This document shows positions 29,605 through 36,856 of a stretch of DNA of 64,000 nucleotides, in pieces. The notes under the pieces are model-generated. The model was not told the DNA's origin. It made no database searches and saw only the letters and a program-made list of their open reading frames with translations. How positions within the stretch are numbered: position 1 is the first letter of the stretch; each line of letters begins with the position of its first letter. The stretch is taken from positions 1,302,001-1,366,000 of the forward strand of contig NZ_JAFCKP010000001.1 in the NCBI RefSeq assembly GCF_018130245.1. The letters run 5' to 3'. The DNA is from Bradyrhizobium sp. SZCCT0231 (lineage in GTDB: Bacteria; Pseudomonadota; Alphaproteobacteria; Rhizobiales; Xanthobacteraceae). A program made the position numbers and the translations under genes.

Positions 29605-31476
29605 ATGGTTCAGACGTTCGCTGGCTTTATGAGTTACGTCCGCCTGGACGACCAACATGAGAACGGGAGGCTTAGCGAGCTCTGCGCCCGTCTCTCTGGC
29701 GAGGTGAGGATGCAACTCGGAGAGAAGTTTCCAATCTTTCAAGATCGGAACGATATCTCCTGGGGGCAACAATGGAAGGAGCGGATTGAAGACGCTCTGG
29801 ACGCGACAACGTTCCTGATTCCAATTATCACCCCCGCCTTCTTCAAAAGTACGGCCTGTCGTGCGGAAGTCGAGCGCTTCTTCGAGCGGGAGGAGCACTT
29901 AGGTAGGGCAGACCTTATCCTACCAATATATTACGTGAGTTGTCCTATATTAAACAATGAAGGATCGCGTGAGACCGATGCCATCGCGCGAGCAATCAGC
30001 GCGCGTCAATATGCCGACTGGCGTGAGCTTCGTTTTGAGCCGTTCACGTCACCGTCGGTAGGCAAAACAGTAGCGACGTTAGCAGGCCAGATTGTCCGCG
30101 CACTAGAGCATGCTCCAGTTGAACGATCTCACGCTGATCAGGTCGTTCTCAGAGCGAGCGCCGATGAACAGCAGACGGGAGATGAGACGGGGCGTAATCG
30201 CGCCTCGGTGTCGATTGAGGAAGCACCCCGCTCTGGTGCGAGCAAGAAAGATCCTCCAACTTTGGTGGTTGATGCGCTGCATCGTGGCGATCATTCCAGT
30301 CTAGCTGGTGCTTTAGCCGCAGCGGAGTCAGGGTATCGGATTCTCGTGCGCCCGGGCCTGTATCGCGAAGCCGTTATCATCGACAAGGCTGTCGAGATCA
30401 TAGGCGACGGGGAACCGGGTGAAGTCGTGATTGAGGCCGTTGGCGCGCATGTAATCAAGTTTCAAGCGAATATGGGTCGCGCGGTAAATCTTACTATTCG
30501 TCAAGCTGGCGAGGGTAAATGGTTCGGCGTTGATATTGGCCAGGGACGACTCGATCTGGACGACTGCGATATTACGAGTGCCAGCTTATCGGGTGTCGGG
30601 ATCCATAACGGTGCAGATCCTCGCTTGCGTCGAAACCGCATTCACGATTGTAGGCAAAATGGCATTCTGATCTACGAAGGCGGCTTCGGTGCGTTGGAAG
30701 ATAACGAGATATTCAACAACCAACTATCCGGTGTCGAGATAAAGGCTTCGAATCCGACCCTTCGCCGCAATCGAATTTATGGCAGTCGCCAAAATGGGGT
30801 TTTCACCCACGAGGGCGCGGTTGGCATCCTAGAAGATAACGAGATATTCGCGAATGGGTTGGCCGGTGTCAGTATCAAGTCTGGGGGAAATCCCACGCTT
30901 CGTCGCAATCGTATTCACGACGGCAAGCAAGCTGGTGTGTACGTTTATGCGAATGGATTGGGCATGCTGGAGGACAACGATATCTTTAGCAATGCGTTTG
31001 CTGGCGTCGAGATCAAGTCTGGCGGAAATCCGACGCTTCGCCAGAATCGCATCTACGAGGGGCAGCAGAGCGGAGCCTATGTCCACACGGATGGACTTGG
31101 TACCTTGGAGGACAACGAAATTGCCAACAATCGTAGTAACGGAGTTAGGGTAAAATCCGGTGGCAATCCTACTCTCCGCCGCAACCGCATTAGCCGCAGC
31201 GAGAGGAGTGGAATGTACATTTACGATAATGGCCGCGGCCTTTTTGAGAAGAATGAAATCTTTGAGAACGCGCGTGCGGGTGTTGAGGTTACATCGGGCG
31301 GCAATCCAACAGTGCGCCGAAATGTGATTGCAAACAATATGTATGAAGCGGTTTGGATCTATAATGATGGTCGAGGCCAAATCACTGATAATGATCTGAG
31401 ATCCAACGAGAGAGGCGCTCTCGATATTGCCGAAGAGTGCAAGGCGGCTGTGGAAATTGAAGGAAACCAGGAGTAG
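29605..31476 (+). CDS. TIR domain fused to right-handed parallel beta-helix repeats
   Basis: A 623-residue protein of two parts. Residues 1 to about 130 form a TIR domain: FMSYVRLDD is the first strand, FQDRNDISWGQQW the BB-loop region, and STACRAEVERFF the helix with the glutamate (Glu88) at the position of the NAD-cleaving residue of TIR enzymes. A linker leads to about residue 215. Then DALHRGDHSSLAGALAAAESG and VRPGLYREAVIID open a pectin-lyase-like/NosD-type beta-helix with six repeats of 45-46 residues carrying NPTLRRNRI and LEDNEIF. No signal peptide is seen. Base composition is lower in GC than the flanks. A defence or NADase-effector role is inferred; the beta-helix could be the sensor. 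Confidence 0.85.
   Translation: MVQTFAGFMSYVRLDDQHENGRLSELCARLSGEVRMQLGEKFPIFQDRNDISWGQQWKERIEDALDATTFLIPIITPAFFKSTACRAEVERFFEREEHLGRADLILPIYYVSCPILNNEGSRETDAIARAISARQYADWRELRFEPFTSPSVGKTVATLAGQIVRALEHAPVERSHADQVVLRASADEQQTGDETGRNRASVSIEEAPRSGASKKDPPTLVVDALHRGDHSSLAGALAAAESGYRILVRPGLYREAVIIDKAVEIIGDGEPGEVVIEAVGAHVIKFQANMGRAVNLTIRQAGEGKWFGVDIGQGRLDLDDCDITSASLSGVGIHNGADPRLRRNRIHDCRQNGILIYEGGFGALEDNEIFNNQLSGVEIKASNPTLRRNRIYGSRQNGVFTHEGAVGILEDNEIFANGLAGVSIKSGGNPTLRRNRIHDGKQAGVYVYANGLGMLEDNDIFSNAFAGVEIKSGGNPTLRQNRIYEGQQSGAYVHTDGLGTLEDNEIANNRSNGVRVKSGGNPTLRRNRISRSERSGMYIYDNGRGLFEKNEIFENARAGVEVTSGGNPTVRRNVIANNMYEAVWIYNDGRGQITDNDLRSNERGALDIAEECKAAVEIEGNQE
30616..31440 (+). repeat. in-frame 138-base tandem repeats in the TIR gene
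   Basis: The codons for NPT start at 30751, 30889, 31027, 31165 and 31303, exactly 138 bases apart, with a first, 135-base unit from 30616. Each unit encodes 46 residues, that is two beta-helix coils of 23. DNA identity between units is partial, so this is an old expansion, not a recent slippage. Confidence 0.85.
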
Positions 31477-31487
31477 TTATTATAGCC

Positions 31488-31571
31488 CGTAGGATGGGTA
31501 GAGCGCAGCGAAACCCATCGCGCTTGTAGACGGGACGTGATGGGTATTGGTGCGCTCCGCCCTTCCTGCAA
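31488..31571. repeat. intergenic repeat, CGTAGGATGGGTAGAGCG family, decayed
   Basis: The left arm CGTAGGATGGGTAGAGCG with AGCGAAACCCATCGCG matches the element at 33725-33808. The right arm (GTGATGGGTATTGGTGCGCTCCG) is degenerate. It separates the convergent TIR and vapC genes. Confidence 0.65.
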
Positions 31572-31582
31572 CTACATCAGGC

Positions 31583-32008
31583 TCATCCGCGCACCGGGTT
31601 GAAGACCTTGATGCCAGCAAAGTCCTTTTCGTTATCCGTCACCACGACACAGTCGTTCGTGCTGGCGACGGCGGCGATGATCATGTCGAGCGCGTTGCGT
31701 GGTTTGCCCGTCGCCTTGCCTTCGGCCATCAGTCGCGCCCAGACGAGTCCCGCCTTGTCGTCGAAGGATAGGATGCGGCCCGCAAAAAGCGCCTGCGGTC
31801 CTTCAGGCCCTGAGAACCAATTGTCGAGGATGTCGCGCTTCCTGCCACGCGGTTTCTCCAAAATGCCGCGGCGGATTTCTGCAACGGTCAAGGAGGCGAT
31901 GAACAGGTCCTCGTCGCGCTGCATCGACATCCATGACAACAGAGAGTCCGATGGTCGCGGTTTGACGACATTGCTGATGATGTTCGTGTCGAGGAGATAG
32001 CGTGTCAC
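31583..32008 (-). CDS. vapC: PIN-domain ribonuclease toxin VapC
   Basis: A 141-residue PIN domain. The four acidic metal ligands are all present: Asp7 (LLDTNI), Glu44 (VAEIRRG), Asp108 (ALDMIIAA) and Asp125 (VVTDNEKDF). Such toxins cleave tRNA or rRNA when free of antitoxin. Its ATG overlaps the antitoxin stop by four bases, the usual toxin-second arrangement. Confidence 0.93.
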   Translation of the reverse strand: MTRYLLDTNIISNVVKPRPSDSLLSWMSMQRDEDLFIASLTVAEIRRGILEKPRGRKRDILDNWFSGPEGPQALFAGRILSFDDKAGLVWARLMAEGKATGKPRNALDMIIAAVASTNDCVVVTDNEKDFAGIKVFNPVRG

Positions 32009-32304
32009 AGGTCGACCTTGCGTCCCTTTTCGCGAGGCCGAGAAAGATCGAGATCGGCCCCTACGAGCGGAGAACGGCGCAATGCGGCGAGAATCCCGCC
32101 CGGCTGGGGCGGCTCGCCCGCGATCGACTTGCGCACGGCGGCGCGAAGCTCCGAAGCCTCGGGCGTATCCTCCGACAGGCGTTTGGCGAACGAACGAATG
32201 AGATCGCGATCGGCATCCCGGCCGAGCACTTCAAAACGAGCCAAGCCGCGCTTGCCGAGGCGCGATCGATAATTCTGGATGGCGCGCTTCTGTGAATTTC
32301 CCAT
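32005..32304 (-). CDS. vapB: VapB-type antitoxin
   Basis: A 99-residue protein before vapC with an ATGA overlap. NYRSRLGKRGLARFEVLGRDADRDLIRSFAKRL is a short DNA-binding-like segment seen in rhizobial antitoxins, and the C-terminal half is Pro- and charge-rich, probably wrapping the toxin. I call it from context and this motif; the DNA-binding class (AbrB, RHH) is not certain. An operator-like palindrome lies over its promoter. Confidence 0.78.
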   Translation of the reverse strand: MGNSQKRAIQNYRSRLGKRGLARFEVLGRDADRDLIRSFAKRLSEDTPEASELRAAVRKSIAGEPPQPGGILAALRRSPLVGADLDLSRPREKGRKVDL

Positions 32305-32318
32305 GCCGTCCTCGGGTA

Positions 32319-32355
32319 TTTCCAGTAATATAGCCGGAAACGAGGAATTCTACAA
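32319..32355 (-). promoter_or_regulatory. vapBC promoter and operator
   Basis: On the minus strand TTGTAG is followed after 17 bases by TATATT. TTTCCGG and CTGGAAA half-sites flank the -10 element (32319-32340). Binding of the VapB-VapC complex there would give the autorepression usual for toxin-antitoxin operons. Confidence 0.6.
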
Positions 32356-32473
32356 CCGCCGCGCGCCGGCGCTGCCGTCCCGATCGGCGCGCAGCACCCC
32401 AGCACAAACGCGAGATGTTCCTTACGCTGTCGCATGATACGAGATCCGGATACTTGTTCCGGAGCCACTGTTC

Positions 32474-33718
32474 ATGTCCGTCTCGACCGCCACTCAGCCC
32501 ACCGCCACCGACCCCGAGACCCTCGGCTGGATGCGCGGCTTCCCGCCATCCCCCGATCGCACGATCACTTTCCAGGACGGCTCGTTCCGCAGCTTTCCCG
32601 AGTTGCGCTGGGCCTGGAGCAATATCCGCCAGCTGGTGCCGACGGTGAATGTCTGGCGCGGGGCGGGGCCGGCGTCGGCGTTGCCGCGCGAGGATCACGA
32701 CATCGGCGCGGTGGCTTCCACCACGATGGACGGCCGACCCATGACCTTCGCAAAGATGCTGGAGGAGACCTACACCGACGGCATCGCCGTGCTGCATCGG
32801 GGCAAGCTGATCTATGAGCGCTATTTCGGCGCGCTAAAGCCGCACAAGCCGCATATCGGAATGTCCGTGACGAAGTCGTTCACCGGCGTGCTCGCGGGCA
32901 TTCTGGTCGCCGAGGGCAGGATCGATCCGCAAGCCCTCGTGACGGACTACGTGCCGGAGCTGAGGACAAGCGCGTTTGGCGACGCGCGCGTGCACGAGGT
33001 CATGGATATGACCACGGGGCTCGCTTACACCGAGGTCTACACCGACAAGAATTCGGATGTCTGGGGCCTCAGGCGCGCCAACGGCATGGCGCCCATCCCG
33101 CCGGACTATGACGGCCCGACCACCATCTTCGATTTCCTGATCGCGCAGAAGAAGCAAGGCGAGCACGGCAGGGCCTTCGCCTACAAGACGGTCAACACCG
33201 ACGTGCTCGCCTGGATCATCAGACGCGCCAGCGGCATGACGCTGTCCGATCTTCTGTCCGAGCGGATCTGGCAGCCGATGGGGGCGGAGGAGGACGCGCA
33301 TTATCACGTCGACCGCATCGGCACCGAGAGCGGCGGCGGCGGCCTGTCGACCACGCTGCGCGATCTCGCTCGCTTCGGCGAGACCATGCGCAATCACGGC
33401 CGCTTCAACGGCCGCCAGATCGTGCCTTCAATAGTGGTCGAGGACATCGCGCGCGGCGGCGACCCCGAAAAATTCAAGCCGGCCGGCTACACTACGCTGC
33501 CGGGCGCCTCCTACCGCAATCAATGGTGGATCACGCACAACGCCCACGGCGCCTACATGGCGCGCGGCGTCTACGGGCAGGGCATCTATGTCGATCCCAA
33601 AGCCGAGATGGTGATCGCGCGCTACGCCTCGCACCCGATGGCGGGCAATGCCGCCAACGATCCCGTGACGCTGCCGGCCTACATGGCGCTGGCGAAGGCG
33701 CTGATGGCCGGGAGATGA
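32474..33718 (+). CDS. serine hydrolase, beta-lactamase fold (NylB-like)
   Basis: A 414-residue class C type serine hydrolase. MSVTKSF holds the SxxK pair (Ser131, Lys134) and FAYKTVNTD the catalytic Tyr (Tyr237). The arrangement and the GLAYTEVYTDKNSDVW segment resemble 6-aminohexanoate-dimer hydrolase (NylB) and related amide or ester hydrolases more than true beta-lactamases. No signal peptide is present, so it is probably cytoplasmic. Native substrate is unknown. Confidence 0.87.
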   Translation: MSVSTATQPTATDPETLGWMRGFPPSPDRTITFQDGSFRSFPELRWAWSNIRQLVPTVNVWRGAGPASALPREDHDIGAVASTTMDGRPMTFAKMLEETYTDGIAVLHRGKLIYERYFGALKPHKPHIGMSVTKSFTGVLAGILVAEGRIDPQALVTDYVPELRTSAFGDARVHEVMDMTTGLAYTEVYTDKNSDVWGLRRANGMAPIPPDYDGPTTIFDFLIAQKKQGEHGRAFAYKTVNTDVLAWIIRRASGMTLSDLLSERIWQPMGAEEDAHYHVDRIGTESGGGGLSTTLRDLARFGETMRNHGRFNGRQIVPSIVVEDIARGGDPEKFKPAGYTTLPGASYRNQWWITHNAHGAYMARGVYGQGIYVDPKAEMVIARYASHPMAGNAANDPVTLPAYMALAKALMAGR

Positions 33719-33724
33719 GGCAAT

Positions 33725-33808
33725 CGTAGGATGGGTAGAGCGCAGAGAAACCCATCATCGTTCCTCCAAGGAAATCGATGGGTTTCGCTGCGCTCTACCC
33801 ATCCTACG
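33725..33808. repeat. intergenic inverted repeat, CGTAGGATGGGTAGAGCG family
   Basis: CGTAGGATGGGTAGAGCG with AAACCCATC at the left is mirrored by GATGGGTTTCGCTGCGCTC plus TACCCATCCTACG at the right, a nearly perfect hairpin of about 30-base arms. A decayed copy lies at 31488-31571, so the two bracket the stretch that holds vapBC and this hydrolase. Confidence 0.85.
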
Positions 33809-33865
33809 GGGCTGGTGGCGGCCTGTCCGAAGAAACGGACGGGCCGCTGTCCACGAGTATCCAAA

Positions 33866-33887
33866 AATATAAGTATTGACTTATATT
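33866..33887. promoter_or_regulatory. ArsR-type operator over the SRPBCC-ArsR promoter
   Basis: AATATAAGT, four bases, ACTTATATT: a perfect 9-base inverted repeat. TTGACT (33876-33881), a good -35 box, lies inside it, with weak -10-like TATTCC about 18 bases on. ArsR proteins bind such AT-rich palindromes, and an arsR gene is second in this operon. Confidence 0.72.
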
Positions 33888-33936
33888 AGTGGTCATCGAT
33901 ATTCCTCCCTTGCACGAAACGACAGGGAGCAACGCA

Positions 33937-34599
33937 ATGCAGATCGATGTCGCCAGGGTCCTGGGGCTTGTGACGCGCTCGGTGAGGAGCTTCGAGAAAG
34001 ACGGAAAACCGGCGAGTGCGGTGACGCTGACGCGGCTCTACGACACCAGCGTCGACGATCTCTGGGACGCCGTGACCAGCAGGGAGCGTATCCCGCGCTG
34101 GTTTGCGCCCGTTGAGGGAGACCTCCAGCTCGGGGGAAGGTACCAGGTCAAGGGCAATGCGGGCGGCATCATCACGGCCTGTACGCCGCCGACCCATTTT
34201 GCGGCCACCTGGGAATTCGGCGGCGCCACGAGCTGGATCGACGTCAGGCTGACAGCCGAGCGAAGCCAGGCGCGTTTGACGCTTGAGCACACCGCGATCA
34301 TCGAGGACCATTGGAATCAGTTCGGCCCGGGTGCGGTGGGTATCGGTTGGGACCTCGCGCTTGCAGGACTCGAGCGATATCTTGCGACCGGTGCATCGGT
34401 CGACCACGAGACGGCCGAGGCCTGGATGGTCTCGCCCGAGGGTAAGGAATTCATGACGACGAGCGGCGAGCATTGGCGTGCGGCGCATGTCGCGAGTGGG
34501 GTCGATCCTGCTGCGGCGAAAGAGCGCTCGGACCGGACCATCGCGTTCTATCGCGGCGAGATGCCGCCCGACATTGCACATCCGGGCACCGGCAGCTGA
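33937..34599 (+). CDS. SRPBCC / AHSA1-like domain protein
   Basis: A 220-residue protein. The core, LTRLYDTSVDDLWDAVTSRERIPRWFAPVEGDLQLGGRY, is the opening of the activator-of-Hsp90-like START fold with its deep hydrophobic pocket. The C-terminal part has about 60 further residues. It is paired with arsR, whose ATG overlaps its TGA; ArsR-SRPBCC pairs are common and of unknown ligand. GGGAGC before ATG 33937 sets the start; the frame opens a little earlier at 33889. Confidence 0.85.
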   Translation: MQIDVARVLGLVTRSVRSFEKDGKPASAVTLTRLYDTSVDDLWDAVTSRERIPRWFAPVEGDLQLGGRYQVKGNAGGIITACTPPTHFAATWEFGGATSWIDVRLTAERSQARLTLEHTAIIEDHWNQFGPGAVGIGWDLALAGLERYLATGASVDHETAEAWMVSPEGKEFMTTSGEHWRAAHVASGVDPAAAKERSDRTIAFYRGEMPPDIAHPGTGS

Positions 34600-34961
34600 T
34601 GCACGCCTTCGAAGTCCTCGCCGATCCCGTGCGCCGTCGCATCCTCGAGCTGCTTGGCCTCAAGGAGATGGCATCCGGCGAGGTCGTCGAAGCGATCGGA
34701 GCCGAGTTCGGCATCACCCAGGCGGCGGTCTCGCAGCACCTCAAGGTGCTGCGCGAGAACGGCTTTGCAAGCGTCCGCGCCGAGGCGCAAAGGCGGCTCT
34801 ATTCGGTCGACGTTGCCGGGCTTCGCGCGGTCGATGCTTGGATCGGCCAGTTCAGGAATTTCTGGGAGCCGAAGCTGGACGCGCTGGCAACCGAGATCGC
34901 GCGCGGCAAACGGGAGCGTCGCAGCGCGCCGATCATCAAAAGGGGCGGGAAGCGCGCGTGA
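34599..34961 (+). CDS. ArsR family transcriptional regulator
   Basis: A 120-residue winged-helix repressor: FEVLADPVRRRILELLGLKEMASGEVVEA then ITQAAVSQHLKVLRENGFASVRAEAQRRLYSVD. There are no metal-binding cysteines, so it does not sense arsenic or heavy metals by the classical sites. Start ATG overlaps the SRPBCC stop (TGATG). It probably represses its own operon through the palindrome at 33866. Confidence 0.9.
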   Translation: MHAFEVLADPVRRRILELLGLKEMASGEVVEAIGAEFGITQAAVSQHLKVLRENGFASVRAEAQRRLYSVDVAGLRAVDAWIGQFRNFWEPKLDALATEIARGKRERRSAPIIKRGGKRA

Positions 34962-35001
34962 AGGCGCGGGGCGCGCGGAGTGGGAGCGACTTCGCCTGTG
35001 G

Positions 35002-35132
35002 CCATCCTTCGAGATGCCCGCCGTTGGCGGGCCCTCAGGATGAGGACCTGGTGTGCGGCACTCGTTTCAAAAGCGCCGATGCTGCTTAGCCTCATCCTGA
35101 GGAGGCCGCGAAGCGGTCGTCTCGAAGGACGA
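35002..35132. repeat. intergenic repeat, CATCCTTCGAGA family
   Basis: CATCCTTCGAGA at the left is mirrored by TCTCGAAGGACGAG at the right, with inner CCTCAGGATGAGG and CCTCATCCTGAGG also complementary. A type of long intergenic hairpin element between convergent genes. Confidence 0.75.
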
Positions 35133-35194
35133 GGCGTGCGCTCAGGTCGCGCAAAGAGCCGTATGCGATAGCCCTGCAAGCGGGGGCGCATGCA

Positions 35195-35695
35195 TTACGA
35201 ATCCCGCGACATCTTCTGATACTTCTTCACCAGCCGCTCCCGCTTCAGCCGCGACAACCGCTGGATCCAGAACATCCCGTCGAGCTGATCGATCTCGTGT
35301 TGGTGGCAGACGGCGCGCAAGCCGTCCGATTCCTCGCTTTGCACATTGCCCTCGACGTCCCGGTAGCTGATCCGCACCCGCGCATGGCGCTGCACCTCGT
35401 CGTTGACCCCGGGCATCGAGACGCTGCCCTCGCGGTGCATGATCATCTCGGGCGAGGCCCACGTGATCTCCGGATTGACGTAGGTCCGCGCGCCGTCTTT
35501 GGCATCGAGCTCCAGCACCACGACGCGCAAGGGCACGCCGATATGCGGCGCGGTGATGCCGATACCGGGCGCGGCGCGCATGGTCTCCAGCAGGTCGTTC
35601 GCGAGGTCGCGCAAGGACTCGTCGAACGCGGTGACGGGGCGGGCCGGCAGCGCGAGCCGGCGGTCGGGATAGCGCACGATCGGGCGAATAGTCAT
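35195..35695 (-). CDS. peptide-deformylase-like protein lacking two metal ligands
   Basis: A 166-residue protein of the peptide deformylase fold. All three family motifs are present but altered: GIGITAPHIG for GxGxAAxQ, EGSVSMPG where the metal cysteine of EGCLS should be (Ser91), and HEIDQLDG where HExDH should be (His133, Glu134 kept; Gln137 instead of the second metal His). With two of three ligands lost, normal Fe/Zn deformylase activity is doubtful. It may be a pseudoenzyme or have another role. Start at 35695 is chosen over 35710 because it directly precedes TIRPIVRYPD. Confidence 0.85.
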   Translation of the reverse strand: MTIRPIVRYPDRRLALPARPVTAFDESLRDLANDLLETMRAAPGIGITAPHIGVPLRVVVLELDAKDGARTYVNPEITWASPEMIMHREGSVSMPGVNDEVQRHARVRISYRDVEGNVQSEESDGLRAVCHQHEIDQLDGMFWIQRLSRLKRERLVKKYQKMSRDS

Positions 35696-35747
35696 GCAGG
35701 CTCCTACCACTCACTCACGGATCATTGAAGCCATCCCGCTTGACGAC

Positions 35748-35765
35748 CTACCTATTGGAAGGTAG
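35748..35765. promoter_or_regulatory. TetR operator, autoregulatory copy
   Basis: CTACCTATTGGAAGGTAG: 6-base arms around a 6-base spacer, ending 9 bases before the tetR ATG. A matching site with the same half-sites lies before the next gene at 36409. Confidence 0.72.
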
Positions 35766-35774
35766 CTCATCGCC

Positions 35775-36359
35775 ATGAGCACCGTTTCCTCGACCGCCGA
35801 CGACATTCTTGCCTGCGCCCTCACGCTGATCGTCGCCGGCGGCTACAACGGCTTCAGTTACGCCGACATCGCCGATGTCGTCGGCATCCGCAAGCCGAGC
35901 ATCCACCACCATTTCGCCAGCAAGGTCGACCTGGTCCGCACCCTCGTGGCGCGCTATCGCGAGGAGGCCCAGGCGGGACTGTCGGCGCTCGAACGCAATG
36001 TCGCTGACCCCGCCGAGCAGCTCAAAAGCTACATCGCGTATTGGGAGGCGTGCATCAAGGACGCGACGGCTCCCTTCTGCGTCTGCGCGCTCCTTGCCAG
36101 CGAGCTTCCGATCCTGCCCGAGGAGGTGGCGCTCGAAGTCCGCGCGCACTTCCGTCACCTGGCGTCCTGGCTGGCTTCGGTGATGGAGCGCGGCAAGCGG
36201 CAAGGGCGGCTCCACCTCGTCGGCACGGCGCGGGTCGAGGCGGAGGGATTCATGGCGACCGTTCACGGCGCGATGCTGTCGGCGCGCGCTTATGGCGATC
36301 CCAAAATGTTCGGGACCGTCACCCGGCCGTTGCTGGACCGGCTTTCCACCAGGCACTGA
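35775..36359 (+). CDS. TetR family transcriptional regulator
   Basis: A 194-residue regulator. DILACALTLIVAGGYNGFSYADIADVVGIRKPSIHHHF is the TetR helix-turn-helix. The ligand domain contains APFCVCALLASELP with two cysteines, possibly redox- or electrophile-sensitive. Operators of the same sequence lie before it and before the gene after it, so it controls itself and its neighbour. Confidence 0.92.
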   Translation: MSTVSSTADDILACALTLIVAGGYNGFSYADIADVVGIRKPSIHHHFASKVDLVRTLVARYREEAQAGLSALERNVADPAEQLKSYIAYWEACIKDATAPFCVCALLASELPILPEEVALEVRAHFRHLASWLASVMERGKRQGRLHLVGTARVEAEGFMATVHGAMLSARAYGDPKMFGTVTRPLLDRLSTRH

Positions 36360-36408
36360 CGAGGTCGACACACGCCGGGCAGGGCGGCGCTTCGGCGTCG
36401 TACGTAAA

Positions 36409-36426
36409 CTACCAACTAGTAGGTAA
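36409..36426. promoter_or_regulatory. second TetR operator before the DUF308-like gene
   Basis: CTACCAACTAGTAGGTAA repeats the CTACC...AGGTA half-sites and the 18-base length of the site at 35748-35765. It ends 10 bases before the ATG at 36437, over the AAGGAG ribosome site region. Confidence 0.62.
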
Positions 36427-36436
36427 GGAGCAGACA

Positions 36437-36843
36437 ATGAGAAAACGCGAGATGGCTTTGGGCGCGGGCGACCAGGCGCAATGGCTGAAACATTACTATT
36501 TCATGCGTGCCGCGTTTTCCGTCGCCTGGGTCGTTGCGGCCTTCACGATCGCGCCGTCGTCTGCGTCGTGCTCGGAATCTTCGGGGCCTGGGCGATCCTG
36601 TCCGGATTGCTCCAGCTCGGCACGGCCGTGCGGCGCTGGAAGCGTTTCGGCGCGCAGTGGGCCATGGTGCTCAGCGGTGGCCAGTCGGCCCTGGCGGGCG
36701 GCTTCTTCATCTTCCAGGCCGCGATGCCTGCGGTGCCGTCGATTGCGAATGTCGCGGGCTATGCTGCGGTCGGCGCGCTCTACTTCCTGGTCTCGGCGGT
36801 CTGGCTCACGGTCGGCACATGGCGCCGCAGCGCGGCCCTGTGA
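36437..36843 (+). pseudogene. DUF308-like membrane protein gene, internal deletion with frameshift
   Basis: The start is intact: AAGGAG, ATG 36437 and an N-terminus with WLKHYYFMRAAFSVAWVVAAFTI. After about base 36550 the homologous sequence continues in the next frame as VLGIFGAWAILSGLLQLGTAV and SGGQSALAGGFFIFQA, ending with a stop at 36843. From memory of the family, intact proteins are about 190 residues and carry a further 40-50 residues in between. I therefore infer an out-of-frame deletion. Read without a shift, frame 1 would run on as nonsense to 37360. An assembly error at one site cannot be excluded. Confidence 0.6.
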
Positions 36844-36856
36844 GCCGCTATGTCAC

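Noticed and set aside
29429-29632. 67-codon frame between guaA and the TIR gene
   Set aside because: Overlaps the TIR start, no ribosome site and no family features.
30616-31440. Regularly spaced repeats that could be taken for a CRISPR array
   Set aside because: Period 138 is too long, units are coding and in frame, and there are no short identical repeats with unique spacers.
32474-33718. Annotation as antibiotic beta-lactamase
   Set aside because: SxxK and Tyr motifs fit NylB-like hydrolases, there is no signal peptide, and no third KTG motif is evident.
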